Assembly: GCF_023242365.1 (NCBI RefSeq)
Contig: NZ_JALLIX010000008.1
Span: forward strand, 1 to 64,000
Reading direction: 5' to 3'
DNA: 64,000 nt
Source: Pseudomonas sp. MWU13-2100
Lineage (GTDB): Bacteria > Pseudomonadota > Gammaproteobacteria > Pseudomonadales > Pseudomonadaceae
Shown: piece after piece, positions 47,530 through 57,606 of the stretch
Position numbering within the stretch: position 1 is the stretch's first letter
Layout of the letters: every line of letters begins with the position of its first letter
Notes under the pieces: model-generated
The model's database searches: none
Told to the model about the DNA's origin: nothing
The model's input: the letters and a program-made list of their open reading frames with translations, nothing else
Position numbers and translations under genes: made by a program

Positions 47530-49328
47530 ATTTTCCACAACGAGCCGAAATCATCCTCGGCCACGCCCAGGCCGCCAGCACTTGGGTCGGTCTTGGGCAT
47601 TGCCGGCTGTTCGAGCAGACGGTACTCGAACTGATTGAAGCTACCGGTGCTGGCCAGACGCTTGTTCAGCCCGGCACGGCGCTCTTCACCGTTGCTGTTG
47701 ATGATCACCTTGTGCCCCTCCTGGAATGGCAGGCGTGGCGCCAGTAGTGTGGCGGGGACGCCGATGGCGCTGATTTCCGGCAGCAGCAGTGCCCGCAGGT
47801 ACTGACTATTGCCTTCGCCAGCGCGGACCAGTTGCAGGCCACAAGGCTGGGCGTGCGGGGCTACCAGCTCAATGCCCATCTGCGTGCCGCCGCTGCGCAC
47901 CTGGCGTATCCAGCGCACCACGGCGACGCTCCAGCCCTGGCTTGAGGGATCCTGGACCCCGACCATTTCCCCGGCCTGCAACTGCGCGGGCACTTCCTTG
48001 GGCCAGGCCAGGCAGTAACCGCCGGGGCTGTGATTGATGATCTGCAGGCCGTGGGTGGGAAAGTCTTCGACGCTATTGAAGGCGGCCTGACTGCTGTCGG
48101 CGTCGCTGGTTTCATACTGGATTTCTTCGTAGGGCAACAGGGTATCGGCACTGCCGGCGCGCTGGGCGTCGAAGGCGTGGCTCCAGGCATCCTTTTCGCT
48201 GCTGTTGGACAGCATCGCCGCGAATTGCGCAGCCTTGCTGATCGAAGGGATCTTGAGGATATCGCTGAAAGAACGTTGGCCTCCCAGGTAGAAGTGCAGG
48301 GCGCTCATGCCGACACACAAGGTCAGGGTGCCCTGGCCCGGCGTGCGCTGGAAGGTCCGTTCGGCGGCTTCGCCCCAGGCGGCGCTCAGATGCTGCAGTA
48401 CGTCGAGGCTCAAGCCGTTGGGCACCTGCAGGTGCGACTGGCTGCGCAGGTCGGCGGGCAGCTCGAGGTAATCCTTGATGGCATTGACCAGGGGCAGGGT
48501 GTCGATCCCGATCAGGTTCGGCAGTTGTTCCACGGCGAACAAGGACGTGTAGCGCGGTGGCGCGTCGCTCCCGGGCGCCACGGCGAAGAGGCTGGACGCT
48601 TGCTCGGCGCCTTGCAGTTTGACCTGGGCGCTCCAGGGTTCGAGGACCTCGGCCAGCCGGGCGATGTTGTTCTGGCGCATCTGGTTGCAGCGTGCGCACC
48701 CCAGCAGCAGGGCGACAATATAGGTTCGCTCGATGCTCAGAGGCAGCGGCTGGCTGGCCTGCTCGTCAAACACCGGCGTGTTGTGCACCTGATAGACAAG
48801 GGCCAGTTGATAAAGCTGGTGCACCTCGAACCAGAGGCTTTCCGGCACTGGACAATAGAGTTGACTGGCGCGCACCAGCGGGCCGTTGAGGCAGTGCAGG
48901 GCCCTTTGTATGGCGGTGGTCAGCAGGGGCGAGCGGTCCTTGCCAGTCTTTGAAGCCACGCGCATGGCAATCTGCTTGTAGCCGATGGCCAGGTGGTTTT
49001 GCAGGGCCTGGCAGAGGTTGGCGACTTTTCTCGGGCGCTCGTCGAGGACGATGGATTGGTTGAGAAAGTGCCGCTCCAGGTTCTTGCAGACGTAGTAGAC
49101 CTCGGGGCGCAGCAGTTCCAGCAACTGCAGGCGGTTTTCGCTGGGGGTGAGCAACAGGTTGAGTTCGCCCAGGCCCTGATACAGCAGGCGAGCGGTTTCC
49201 CCGAGATTGGCTTTCGGCAGGCCGGCGATCCAGCGCTTGAGGTCGCGCGGTGTCGCATCGCAGAAAGACAGGCTCAACTGCGTGGGCGTCGGTGCGCGCA
49301 ACAACAGATGGGGACTCGGATTGCTCAT
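47523..49328 (-). CDS. Conserved protein with a C-terminal PilZ-like domain
   Basis: 601-residue cytoplasmic protein, equivalent to PA4958 by position. The N-terminal about 400 residues are helical and resemble no domain I recognise (LSFCDATPRDLKRWIAGLPK; LERHFLNQSIVLDERPRKVA). Residues about 410-500 look like a PilZ fold: NHSPGGYCLAW in place of the D/NxSxxG motif, then VQDPSSQGWSVAVVRWIRQV and MGIELVAP. The N-terminal RxxxR that grips c-di-GMP is not evident, so binding is doubtful. The gene ends inside a REP unit. Confidence 0.65.
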   Translation of the reverse strand: MSNPSPHLLLRAPTPTQLSLSFCDATPRDLKRWIAGLPKANLGETARLLYQGLGELNLLLTPSENRLQLLELLRPEVYYVCKNLERHFLNQSIVLDERPRKVANLCQALQNHLAIGYKQIAMRVASKTGKDRSPLLTTAIQRALHCLNGPLVRASQLYCPVPESLWFEVHQLYQLALVYQVHNTPVFDEQASQPLPLSIERTYIVALLLGCARCNQMRQNNIARLAEVLEPWSAQVKLQGAEQASSLFAVAPGSDAPPRYTSLFAVEQLPNLIGIDTLPLVNAIKDYLELPADLRSQSHLQVPNGLSLDVLQHLSAAWGEAAERTFQRTPGQGTLTLCVGMSALHFYLGGQRSFSDILKIPSISKAAQFAAMLSNSSEKDAWSHAFDAQRAGSADTLLPYEEIQYETSDADSSQAAFNSVEDFPTHGLQIINHSPGGYCLAWPKEVPAQLQAGEMVGVQDPSSQGWSVAVVRWIRQVRSGGTQMGIELVAPHAQPCGLQLVRAGEGNSQYLRALLLPEISAIGVPATLLAPRLPFQEGHKVIINSNGEERRAGLNKRLASTGSFNQFEYRLLEQPAMPKTDPSAGGLGVAEDDFGSLWKIL

Positions 49329-49488
49329 GTAGCGGTCCAGCTCCGGCAGCGAAACAACCTGGGACCATTACAGCCCGGGATGATAAAAACGATGGCAAAA
49401 TAATGCCACGACTCTAGCAGGGTTGCGGGACGGCTACAGCCTTGCCGGTCCAAGCCGACGGTGACCTTGTCCCTGTTCTGGTCTTGCG

Positions 49489-49513
49489 GGCTCGCGAAAA
49501 TCGCTCGCGAGCC
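49489..49513 (-). terminator. Hairpin downstream of psd
   Basis: Stem GGCTCGCG / CGCGAGCC with a 9-nt loop, 17 bp beyond the psd stop on the minus strand. No U-tract follows. It separates psd from the PilZ-like gene, whose promoter must lie in 49329-49488. Confidence 0.5.
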
Positions 49514-49530
49514 TGAAAAACCGCTGCACA

Positions 49531-50394
49531 TCAGGCCTGGACGGGAGCGCCAAGGCCTTGGCCCATACGTACGGGCGAGCCGGCGACCAGCCCCTCAACC
49601 CATTGTACCTGCTGTGGCCCGAACAGCACGATGGCGGTGGAGCCCAGTTTGAAGCGGCCCAGCTCGGCGCCTTTTTCCAGATGAATGGGCTGGCGGGCGG
49701 CTTCGTCGTAGCGCACGGTTTTCAGTTCGCGCTTGGGCGGTGTGACCAACCCGGCCCAGACGGTTTCAATCGAGGCGACGATCATCGCGCCGACCAGGAC
49801 CACGGCCATCGGCCCGCGCTCGGTATCGAACAGGCAGACCACGCGCTCGTTGCGGGCGAACAGCTCCGGTACGTTTTCCGCGGTGGTCTGGTTGACCGAG
49901 AAGATCCGTCCTGGCACGTAGACCATTTCCCGCAGGGTACCGGCCAGGGGCATATGGACCCGGTGGTAATCCTTGGGCGACAGGTAGATGGTGGCGAAGT
50001 CTCCGCCCATGAACGGTGCGGCGGCGGCCGCATCGCCACCGAGCAGTTCCAGCACGCTGTAGCTGTGGCCCTTGGCCTGGAACACCCGGCCGTGTTCGAT
50101 CGGGCCGAGTTGGCTGACCGCGCCGTCGGCCGGGCAGAGAATCGCGCCCGGGGTTTCATCCAGCGGGCGCGCACCGTCTTTCAAGGCGCGGGTGAAGAAG
50201 GCATTGAAGTGCTCGTAGGCGGTCAGGTCCTCGACCAGCGCCTGGGACATGTCCACCTGGTAGCGCTTGGCGAACCAGGCGGTAAAGGCGTTCTTGAACC
50301 AGCGCACGCGGCATTCGGCAATACAGCCGGCCAGGCGCGACAGCAGGTGATGGGGCAGCAGGTACTGGCTGAGGATGAACAAACGCTTTTTCAT
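49531..50394 (-). CDS. psd: Phosphatidylserine decarboxylase
   Basis: Makes phosphatidylethanolamine at the inner membrane. 287 residues, proenzyme form. The autocleavage motif LGST is present in [13 protein letters not shown] near the C terminus; the Ser becomes the pyruvoyl group. [10 protein letters not shown] is a second conserved block. Start at the ATG at 50394, with AAGGATCC upstream; a TTG one codon earlier is less likely. Third gene of the HDOD-rhdA-psd set, 18 bp after rhdA. Confidence 0.95.
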   Translation of the reverse strand: MKKRLFILSQYLLPHHLLSRLAGCIAECRVRWFKNAFTAWFAKRYQVDMSQALVEDLTAYEHFNAFFTRALKDGARPLDETPGAILCPADGAVSQLGPIEHGRVFQAKGHSYSVLELLGGDAAAAAPFMGGDFATIYLSPKDYHRVHMPLAGTLREMVYVPGRIFSVNQTTAENVPELFARNERVVCLFDTERGPMAVVLVGAMIVASIETVWAGLVTPPKRELKTVRYDEAARQPIHLEKGAELGRFKLGSTAIVLFGPQQVQWVEGLVAGSPVRMGQGLGAPVQA

Positions 50395-50412
50395 CAAGGA
50401 TCCTTGGGAATC

Positions 50413-51228
50413 TCAAATCTCTACAGGGGTGTCGGGGTGGTTGCCCCATTCGCCCCAGGAACCGGCATAACCTTTGACGCGCGGGTAACCGAGCGCCTTG
50501 GCGACCAGATAGGTGAAGCCAGAACGATGGTGGGTCTGGCAGTGGGTGATCACTTCCTTGTCCGGGGTGATGCCCAGGTCGGTGAGGATCTGTGGCATGT
50601 CGCGGCGGATGCGCAATTGGCGCTCCTTGTCCATGCCGGCGGTCCATTCGAAGTTCACCGCGCCGGGGATGTGCCCGCCCTTGGCGGCGAGGACTTTCTC
50701 GCCGCTGTATTCCTGCGGGCCGCGGGCGTCCCAGATGGCCAGGTCGGCGGCGCCAAGGCGGCTTTGCAGGTACTCGCGGGTGGCGGTGGGTTCGTCGTGC
50801 AGTGTCAGGGCGATGGGGCCGCCGACGACCGCGGGGGTGTCGCTGTCGACGGGCAAACCTTCGCCCAGCCAGGCGTGCAGGCCGCCATCGAGGTAGTGGT
50901 AACGGCTGTGACCGATCACGTCCAGCAGCCAGATGAAGCGTCCGGCCCAGCCGCCGCCTTCGTCGTCGTAGACCACATAGATCGCGTTCGGGTTATGGCC
51001 CAGTTCGCCGAACAGCGCTTCGAGCAGTTCCTTCGGCGGCATCAGACCGGGTGCCGGTGGTTGGCCCAGTTGGGTGCGCTTGGGATCGACGAAACGTGCG
51101 CCGGGAATATGCCCGCTGGCATAACGGGCGCTGCTGCTCAGATCCACCAGGATCAGCTCGGGGGCGTCGAGGCGGGGCAGCAGGTCGCTGGGCTCGATCA
51201 CCAATGGCAAGCCAGAGAAGTCAGGCAT
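50413..51228 (-). CDS. rhdA: Thiosulfate:cyanide sulfurtransferase (rhodanese)
   Basis: Two-domain rhodanese, 271 residues. The N-terminal inactive domain includes ILVDLSSSARYASGHIPGA. The C-terminal active domain includes AIWDARGPQEYSGEK and the catalytic Cys in THCQTHHRSG. Start at MPDFSGLPLVIEP (51228), where the family begins; the frame opens 23 codons upstream in the intergenic region. Equivalent to PA4956; protects against cyanide, which many pseudomonads make. Confidence 0.94.
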   Translation of the reverse strand: MPDFSGLPLVIEPSDLLPRLDAPELILVDLSSSARYASGHIPGARFVDPKRTQLGQPPAPGLMPPKELLEALFGELGHNPNAIYVVYDDEGGGWAGRFIWLLDVIGHSRYHYLDGGLHAWLGEGLPVDSDTPAVVGGPIALTLHDEPTATREYLQSRLGAADLAIWDARGPQEYSGEKVLAAKGGHIPGAVNFEWTAGMDKERQLRIRRDMPQILTDLGITPDKEVITHCQTHHRSGFTYLVAKALGYPRVKGYAGSWGEWGNHPDTPVEI

Positions 51229-51271
51229 GTGAGGTCTCCAGGGCACAAAAAGGAAAGATTGTAACGCAGCG

Positions 51272-52810
51272 TCAGGCGCCGCGGTTGGTAAAGGCATGCA
51301 GCGCCTTCTCGATGCACTGTGCGGTTTTGCCGAAGGCCTGCACGGTCATTTCCGAGAAAGGTCCGCCGCCCTGGTCGGCCACTAGCAGCATGATCACCCG
51401 GCCATTGTTGCTCAGGGAGCGCAGCAACAGGTGTTCGCCGGGGAACTGCCCCCGCAGGTTGCCGGGCAGCAGCGCGGAGAACTGGGCATTGTTGGCCGGG
51501 GTCAGGCGAATCTGCGCCGGCTGGTTCAGCAGCCGTTGCAGGACCGGGCTCGGGCTGACCTGCAACACCAGGCTGGCCGACTCTTTCGCCAGCCCGGCGA
51601 TCTGGTGCACGCGCAAGCTGCTCTGGGTGCGGTCGGCCATCAGGATCATCACCCGGCGCAGGCCGCAGGTGGTCAGGGCGTCGCGGGCAACGCCGGTCAG
51701 GTGCATGGCGTTGGTGAACCGGCTGGGTTCGGCGAGCAGTTCGGCGCAGTGTTTGCGCCAGAGAGCCAGGGCCTCGGGGGAGGGATCGGTCGCCGGTAGC
51801 AGGCCGCTGTGGACGCGGCGCATGCTGCCGCGCCAGATCAAGGCTTCGGCCGGGTGCCAGAGGTCGGGCATGCTGTGCTGGTTGGCGCTCTGTGCCGCCT
51901 GCTGGTGCAGTTGCTGTTGCAACTCGTCCATGGGCAGTTGCAGGTACAGGCTGGTCAGGTATTGCCAGCGCAGGTGGTGCGGGCTGTCCCAGGCCTGTTG
52001 CGCCGAGAGGGCCAGGCCGTTGGCCAGCAGTACCGTATTGGCCGGCTGGTTCAGCCAGCGGCGCAGCTCCGGATCGGCGTCGAGCTGTTGTTGCTGGTGC
52101 AGGCGGTGCTCGCTGTCGCGGGCGATGTGCAGCGCCCTGGCCAGGGTGCGCAATTCGGTTTTCAGCAGGTGATAGCCCTGGGTCACCCAGTTCGGCAGGC
52201 GCCAGATATCGGCCATTGCCTGGCACAGGTCGAGCAGGCGCACGCCGAACAATTGCTGCTCGACGGTCGCGGCCGATTCATTCTTGTGAATCACCCGCAG
52301 CTCCCAGTCTTCGAGCAGGTTCGGGTGCGTCAGGGCCAGCGGCCAGAGTGGCGAGAGAAACAACAGGCTGCCCCAATGGATATCCTGCCAGAGCCGCGCC
52401 AGACGGGCGGCGAACAGGCCGTTGGCCTGCTGGCTGGCGTGCTGGCTGATCAGCTGGAGCTGTCGCAGGGCCACTGGAATCTCTTCCGGCGCCCTGGCCG
52501 GCAGGCGTGCCAGCAGTTCCTCGGTGCGCTTCAAACCCAGGCGATTGATCGCCACTTCGAGGTTTTCCGCCGGCTCGGTCATGCTGCCATGGGTGTGCTG
52601 ATTGGCCTCGCAGATCACGCTCAGCGCCAGGGCCGGGCTGTCCTGTATGAGTTCGGCGATATCGCGCAGCGAGCTGCGGTTGTCGCGAATGGCGCGGCAG
52701 ACGCGGTCGTGACTGTCCTGGGGGACGGGCAAACGCACGGCTTGCAGCAGCTTGATCCAGCCCTGCAAGGTGTTGGGTTTTTGCGTGGAGACAGTCGTTT
52801 CGTTAGCCAT
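51272..52810 (-). CDS. HDOD-domain protein
   Basis: 512-residue cytoplasmic signalling protein. The N-terminal HDOD domain (about 25-230) shows LPVPQDSHDRVCRAIRDN, LRDIAELIQDSPALALSVI and AINRLGLKRTEELLARL. The C-terminal part resembles a GAF-like sensor (ILMADRTQSSLRVHQIAGL). HDOD proteins act in motility and c-di-GMP networks. Here it is divergent from motAB and first of an operon with rhdA and psd. Equivalent to PA4955. Confidence 0.8.
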   Translation of the reverse strand: MANETTVSTQKPNTLQGWIKLLQAVRLPVPQDSHDRVCRAIRDNRSSLRDIAELIQDSPALALSVICEANQHTHGSMTEPAENLEVAINRLGLKRTEELLARLPARAPEEIPVALRQLQLISQHASQQANGLFAARLARLWQDIHWGSLLFLSPLWPLALTHPNLLEDWELRVIHKNESAATVEQQLFGVRLLDLCQAMADIWRLPNWVTQGYHLLKTELRTLARALHIARDSEHRLHQQQQLDADPELRRWLNQPANTVLLANGLALSAQQAWDSPHHLRWQYLTSLYLQLPMDELQQQLHQQAAQSANQHSMPDLWHPAEALIWRGSMRRVHSGLLPATDPSPEALALWRKHCAELLAEPSRFTNAMHLTGVARDALTTCGLRRVMILMADRTQSSLRVHQIAGLAKESASLVLQVSPSPVLQRLLNQPAQIRLTPANNAQFSALLPGNLRGQFPGEHLLLRSLSNNGRVIMLLVADQGGGPFSEMTVQAFGKTAQCIEKALHAFTNRGA

Positions 52811-53020
52811 ATTCGAGCGCGATCATCATCACTGTTAACAGGCCCGTAATGGGCTGGGCAGGCGCTGCGCAATCGACCGTGCAAGCTGGCACATGGCCGG
52901 TTTTCTGGCTTTTCGCCTGAACTGGCTATAGTCTGGCGCAGATTCGCCGATAAGTAGAAGAAGAGATTGATTAACTTCCGAATATGACCTTGAACCCGAC
53001 TCAGTAAGTGCTCTCTACCT

Positions 53021-53872
53021 ATGGCTAAAATTATCGGCATCATTGTCGTATTCGCGAGCGTGCTCGGCGGGTACGTGCTTTCCCATGGCAAGATTGCCGC
53101 ACTGATCCAGCCCTTCGAGGTGATGATCATCGCCGGTGCGGCCTTCGGTGCGTTCCTGCAGGCCAACCCGGGCTACATGACGATGCACGTGGTCAAGAAG
53201 TCCTTGAGCATGTTCAGTTCGCGGTTTACCCACACCTTCTACCTCGAGGTCCTGGGGCTGATCTACGAGATCCTCAACAAGAGCCGGCGTGAAGGCATGA
53301 TGGCGATCGAGGGCGATATCGAAGACGCCGCCGCCAGCCCGATCTTCGCCAAGTACCCGGCGGTGCTCAAGGACGAGCGCATGACCGCGTACATCTGTGA
53401 CTACCTGCGGATCATGTCCTCCGGCAACATGGCGCCCCATGAACTCGAAGGGCTGTTCGACATGGAGCTGTTCTCCATGAAGGAAGAGCTCGAACATCCG
53501 GCCCATGCCGTGACCGGCGTCGCCGATGCCATGCCCGGCTTCGGTATCGTCGCCGCGGTACTGGGGATCGTGGTGACCATGGCCTCCCTCGGCGAAGGCG
53601 ACCAGAAGTCCATCGGCCTGCACGTAGGGGCGGCGCTGGTAGGTACCTTCTTCGGTATTCTCGCCGCCTACGGTTTCTTTGGCCCCTTGGCGACCTCCCT
53701 GACCCACGATGCCAAGGAAGAGCTGAACATCTACGAAGCGATCAAGGCTTCCCTGGTGGCCTCGGCCTCCGGCATGCCGCCGTCGCTGGCGGTGGAGTTC
53801 GGGCGCAAGGTCCTGTATCCGAAGCACCGTCCCAGCTTCGCCGAGCTGGAACAAGCGGTTCGCGGTCGCTGA
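53021..53872 (+). CDS. motA: Flagellar motor stator protein MotA
   Basis: Proton-channel stator subunit with four membrane helices (about 3-22, 28-48, 170-190, 200-222). 283 residues. PGFGIVAAVLGIVVTMASLG and the cytoplasmic loop with charged residues that contact the rotor (EHPAHAV) are seen. ATG at 53021. Overlap and spacing show an operon with motB, three bases downstream. Equivalent to PA4954, one of two stator sets in Pseudomonas. Confidence 0.95.
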   Translation: MAKIIGIIVVFASVLGGYVLSHGKIAALIQPFEVMIIAGAAFGAFLQANPGYMTMHVVKKSLSMFSSRFTHTFYLEVLGLIYEILNKSRREGMMAIEGDIEDAAASPIFAKYPAVLKDERMTAYICDYLRIMSSGNMAPHELEGLFDMELFSMKEELEHPAHAVTGVADAMPGFGIVAAVLGIVVTMASLGEGDQKSIGLHVGAALVGTFFGILAAYGFFGPLATSLTHDAKEELNIYEAIKASLVASASGMPPSLAVEFGRKVLYPKHRPSFAELEQAVRGR

Positions 53873-53875
53873 GTC

Positions 53876-54910
53876 ATGGAAAACAATCAGCCGATCATAA
53901 TCAAGCGCGTCAAGCGCTTTGCCGGTGGGCATCACGGCGGCGCCTGGAAAATCGCCTTCGCCGACTTCGCGACGGCGATGATGGCGTTCTTCCTGGTGCT
54001 GTGGCTACTGTCCACCGCGACCCCGGAACAGAAGATCGCCATCGCCGGCTATTTCAAGGACCCGATCGGCTTCTCCGAGAGCGGTACGCCCTACATCATC
54101 GACCTGGGCGGTTCGCCAGTGCTGGCACCGGACAAGACCCTCAATCCGGAAGTCAAATCCGAGCCGCAGCCGGACAAGGTCAAGGTCGACACCGATCAGG
54201 TGGAGAGCATGGCCGAGCAGGTGGAGAAAGAGCGCCTGGAATTGTTGATGCAGGAGCTGCATAAAAAGGTCGACGAGAGCCCGGAACTGCAGAAATTCAA
54301 GGACCAGATCAAGTTCGAGATCACCCCGGACGGCCTGCGTATCCAGATCATGGACGCGGAAAACCGGCCGATGTTCGACTCCGGCAGTGCGCGCCTGAAG
54401 CCTTACTTCGAAGACATCCTGCTGGCCATGGCCGATACCATCAAGGCGGTGCCGAACAAGATCAGCATCAGCGGTCACACCGATGCCAAGCAGTACGCCG
54501 GCACCGGCGGCTTCAGCAACTGGGAATTGTCGGCCAACCGCGCCAACGCGGCCCGACGTGCCCTGGTGGCCGGCAGCTACCCGGACACGCAAGTGGCACG
54601 GGTGGTGGGTTATGCCTCCTCGTCGCTGTTCGACAAGGCTGATCCATTCAATCCGGTCAACCGTCGCATCGATATCGTGGTCTTGACCAAGAAGGCGCAG
54701 AAGGCCATCGAAGGCGAGCAGGGTACGGATGATGCCAAGCCGGTACCGACCGAAGGGCAAGGTGCGCCGGGTGAGGTGCCGGCGGACCCGAACGCGCTGC
54801 CGGCCGACAAGCAGCCGCTGCCGGCCCATGAGGTGCGGCAACGCTTGAACATCTTCGAGGATGGGGTGCTGAAGATGGACGAACCGGGCCAGCCCAAGAC
54901 GGGCTCGTAA
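53876..54910 (+). CDS. motB: Flagellar motor stator protein MotB
   Basis: Peptidoglycan-anchored stator subunit, 344 residues. A single N-terminal membrane helix carries the essential proton-binding Asp30 (FADFATAMMAFFLVLWLL). The C-terminal OmpA-like domain includes MFDSGSARLKPYFEDIL, ISISGHTDAK and ELSANRANAARRAL. The Pro/Ala-rich tail beyond residue 285 is longer than in enterobacteria. Three bases after motA; followed by a bidirectional terminator. Confidence 0.95.
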   Translation: MENNQPIIIKRVKRFAGGHHGGAWKIAFADFATAMMAFFLVLWLLSTATPEQKIAIAGYFKDPIGFSESGTPYIIDLGGSPVLAPDKTLNPEVKSEPQPDKVKVDTDQVESMAEQVEKERLELLMQELHKKVDESPELQKFKDQIKFEITPDGLRIQIMDAENRPMFDSGSARLKPYFEDILLAMADTIKAVPNKISISGHTDAKQYAGTGGFSNWELSANRANAARRALVAGSYPDTQVARVVGYASSSLFDKADPFNPVNRRIDIVVLTKKAQKAIEGEQGTDDAKPVPTEGQGAPGEVPADPNALPADKQPLPAHEVRQRLNIFEDGVLKMDEPGQPKTGS

Positions 54911-54915
54911 GCCAG

Positions 54916-54948
54916 ACAACAAGGCCGCGATGATCGCGGCCTTGTTGT
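54916..54948. terminator. Bidirectional terminator between motB and rsgA
   Basis: A perfect 15-bp stem ACAACAAGGCCGCGA / TCGCGGCCTTGTTGT with a TGA loop, between convergent genes. Confidence 0.9.
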
Positions 54949-54970
54949 TTCCATCATCCGCTCGAACGCT

Positions 54971-56002
54971 TCAATAGCTGTCTTGCGGCAGGCTGGCGAT
55001 GATCGAGCGGTAGCTGTTCATCCGCTGTTGCTGCACACGGCCGTCTTCCAGGGCCTTGAGCAGGGCGCAGCCGGGTTCGCGGTCATGTTTGCAGTCGCGG
55101 AAACGGCAGGTGCCGATCAGGTCGTTGAACTCGATAAAGCCTGCTTCGACATCGGCACGGCTCACGTGACCCAGGCCGAACTCGCGAATCCCCGGGGAGT
55201 CGATCAGTTCACCGCCACCGGGGAAGTGGAACAGCCGCGCGGTGGTGGTGGTATGGGTGCCCTGGCCGGAGAGCTCCGAGAGCGGGCCGACGCGGGTGTC
55301 CACCTCGGGCAGCAGGCTGTTGACCAGCGAGGACTTGCCGACCCCGGACTGGCCGACGAACACGCTGATGTGCCCGTCCAGTTGTTGCTGCAACTGTTCC
55401 ATGCCGTTGCCGTGGTGGGCCGACACTTCCAGCAGCGGATAACCCAACTGCCGGTAGACCGCCAGCAACGCATTCAGCGCCGGGGCGTTCTGCTCGTCGA
55501 TCAGGTCGAACTTGTTCAGCAGCAGCAGCGGTCGGATGCCGGCGTGTTCAGCGGCGACCAGGTAGCGGTCGATCAGGTTGGCATGGGGCTCGGGGAGTGG
55601 GGCGAAGACGATCACGATCATGTCGACGTTGGCGGCCACCGGCTTGAGCTGGCCGCGGCTGTCCGGGCGCTTCAATTCGGTGCTGCGTGGCAGTTGCGCG
55701 ACGATCACCCCGATGCCCTGGTTGCCGGCACGCCAGACCACCCGGTCGCCGGTCACCAGCGCCGGCAGGTTGGCCCGCAGGTGGCAGCGGAACACCTGGC
55801 CCTTGAGCTCACCCTCCAGCGCCTCGACTTCGACCTGCACGCCGAAGTGCGCGATCACCAGGCCCGTCTGTTCGGCACCCAGGTCACCGCCTTCCAGTGC
55901 TTCCACGGCCTGGGACTCGCGTTTGGCGGCGCGTGCGGCGCGTTCGCCCTGGATCTTTTCGATGCGCCAGTTCTGGCGGCGGTTGAGCTGGCGTTTGGCC
56001 AT
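54971..56002 (-). CDS. rsgA: Ribosome small-subunit-dependent GTPase A
   Basis: Circularly permuted GTPase that checks 30S maturation. 343 residues. It has a basic N terminus ([16 protein letters not shown]), an OB-fold, then G4 [10 protein letters not shown] ahead of G1 [10 protein letters not shown]. The C-terminal zinc-binding segment has [16 protein letters not shown]. Divergent from orn, as in many gamma-proteobacteria. Confidence 0.95.
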   Translation of the reverse strand: MAKRQLNRRQNWRIEKIQGERAARAAKRESQAVEALEGGDLGAEQTGLVIAHFGVQVEVEALEGELKGQVFRCHLRANLPALVTGDRVVWRAGNQGIGVIVAQLPRSTELKRPDSRGQLKPVAANVDMIVIVFAPLPEPHANLIDRYLVAAEHAGIRPLLLLNKFDLIDEQNAPALNALLAVYRQLGYPLLEVSAHHGNGMEQLQQQLDGHISVFVGQSGVGKSSLVNSLLPEVDTRVGPLSELSGQGTHTTTTARLFHFPGGGELIDSPGIREFGLGHVSRADVEAGFIEFNDLIGTCRFRDCKHDREPGCALLKALEDGRVQQQRMNSYRSIIASLPQDSY

Positions 56003-56112
56003 GGGTGTTCCGTGTCGTTGAATCGGCGGGGAGGGTCTAGCGGTCGCGAGTTTAGCACGCCCGGCAAGCGCGGCCTGCGCTAAACTGTGCGGCTACGCCG
56101 AGGAGCCAACCC

Positions 56113-56655
56113 ATGCAAAACCCACAGAACCTGATCTGGATCGACCTGGAGATGACCGGCCTGAACCCGGACACCGACGTCATCATCGAAATGGCGACCA
56201 TCGTCACCGACAGCAACCTCAACACCCTGGCTGAAGGGCCGGTGATCGCGATCCATCACAGCGATGAGATTCTCGCCGGCATGGACGAGTGGAACACCCG
56301 CCAGCATGGCGGTTCGGGGCTGACCCAGCGCGTGCGCGACAGCCGGATCGACATGGCCGAGGCCGAGGCGCAGACCATCGCCTTCCTGGAGCAGTGGGTG
56401 CCCAAGGGCAAGTCGCCGATCTGCGGCAACAGCATCTGCCAGGACCGGCGTTTTCTCGCCCGCCACATGAAGGCGCTGGAAAACTATTTCCACTACCGCA
56501 ACCTGGATGTCTCCACCTTGAAAGAGTTGGCCGCACGCTGGGCGCCGGAAGTGCGTGACAGCTTCCAGAAGGGCAGCACGCACCTGGCGCTGGACGATAT
56601 CCGCGAATCGATCGCCGAGTTGCAGCACTACCGCAAGCACTTCATCAAGTTCTGA
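56113..56655 (+). CDS. orn: Oligoribonuclease
   Basis: DEDDh 3'-5' exonuclease that degrades di-ribonucleotides, including pGpG from c-di-GMP turnover. 180 residues. [14 protein letters not shown] (DxE), [10 protein letters not shown] and [11 protein letters not shown] (His/Asp) mark the active site. ATG at 56113 preceded by GAGGAG. Essential or near-essential in Pseudomonas. Confidence 0.96.
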   Translation: MQNPQNLIWIDLEMTGLNPDTDVIIEMATIVTDSNLNTLAEGPVIAIHHSDEILAGMDEWNTRQHGGSGLTQRVRDSRIDMAEAEAQTIAFLEQWVPKGKSPICGNSICQDRRFLARHMKALENYFHYRNLDVSTLKELAARWAPEVRDSFQKGSTHLALDDIRESIAELQHYRKHFIKF

Positions 56656-56678
56656 TCGTTTGACCGGTCTTATTGTGT

Positions 56679-56751
56679 GTGGGAGCGGAGCTTGCCCGCG
56701 AAGCCTTGCAGCGGTTTCACTGGCCCCTTCGCGGGCAAGCTCCGCTCCCAC
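56679..56751. repeat. REPIN, class I
   Basis: Left GTGGGAGCGGAGCTTGCCCG and right CGGGCAAGCTCCGCTCCCAC, each continuing inward as CGAA/TTCG, with about 20 bp between. Symmetrical and intact. Lies 24 bp after orn. Confidence 0.9.
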
Positions 56752-56859
56752 AATGATAGGCGTCGGGCTTGACTGGCGGACATTGGAACTTGCCCGCGCT
56801 CTTTTGGTGCGCGGCGCAAGACAGTAGACTGCGGGCCTTCTCTCGCCCGGATCGCCATC

Positions 56860-57471
56860 ATGTTGCTGATGCTCTACCTCGTCGCCATTACCGCTGAAGC
56901 CATGACCGGTGCCCTTTCGGCCGGACGGCGCGGCATGGACTGGTTCGGCGTGGTACTGATTGCCTGCGTCACCGCCCTCGGCGGCGGTTCGGTACGCGAC
57001 GTGCTGCTTGGGCATTACCCGCTGACCTGGGTCAAGCATCCGGAATACCTGGTGCTGACCTCGGTCGCGGCGCTGGTGACAGTGTTTATCGCACCGTTGA
57101 TGCGTCACCTGCGCTCACTCTTCCTGGTGCTCGACGCCCTGGGCCTGGTGGCCTTTACCCTGATCGGTTGCATGACCGCCCTGGAGATGGGCCAGGGCCT
57201 GATGGTGGCTTCGGTCAGTGGGGTGATCACCGGGGTGTTTGGCGGGGTCCTGCGCGATATTTTCTGCAACGATATTCCGTTGGTTTTCCGTCGTGAGCTC
57301 TATGCCAGCGTCTCCTTCGCGGCGGCCTGGTGTTTCCTCGGTTGCACCTATTGGCAGCTGCCCCACGAGCAGGCCATTTTGATCACGCTGTTCGGGGGCT
57401 TCCTGCTGCGTCTGTTGGCGATTCGCTTTCATTGGGAAATGCCGAAGTTCGTATATAACGATGAGGCCTAG
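56860..57471 (+). CDS. TRIC-type (YicG/UPF0126) cation channel family protein
   Basis: 203-residue inner-membrane protein with about seven helices built from two repeats. The Gly-rich signatures TALGGGSVRDVLLG and TGVFGGVLRDIFCNDIP mark the trimeric intracellular cation channel family. Start ATG at 56860. A terminator-like hairpin follows the stop. In P. aeruginosa, from memory, orn is instead followed by queG, so this and the downstream toxin-like genes may be an insertion. Confidence 0.85.
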   Translation: MLLMLYLVAITAEAMTGALSAGRRGMDWFGVVLIACVTALGGGSVRDVLLGHYPLTWVKHPEYLVLTSVAALVTVFIAPLMRHLRSLFLVLDALGLVAFTLIGCMTALEMGQGLMVASVSGVITGVFGGVLRDIFCNDIPLVFRRELYASVSFAAAWCFLGCTYWQLPHEQAILITLFGGFLLRLLAIRFHWEMPKFVYNDEA

Positions 57472-57503
57472 CAGGGCGTATATATTTATTGTTTGAAATC
57501 TTA

Positions 57504-57537
57504 TTGTTGATCTGAATCGGTGGGTTCGGATCAACAA
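57504..57537 (+). terminator. Terminator of the TRIC-type gene
   Basis: A 13-bp stem TTGTTGATCTGAA / TTCGGATCAACAA (one G-T wobble) with an 8-nt loop, followed by a T-rich stretch GTTTTTCTTTT. It marks the left border of the AT-rich accessory locus. The rest of 57472-57606 is a promoter/leader region. Confidence 0.8.
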
Positions 57538-57606
57538 ATTGCGTTTTTCTTTTGAAAAGGACAGCGAGTAGCCTTGTGACTCAAAAGTAGTAATAAGGAT
57601 ATTACG

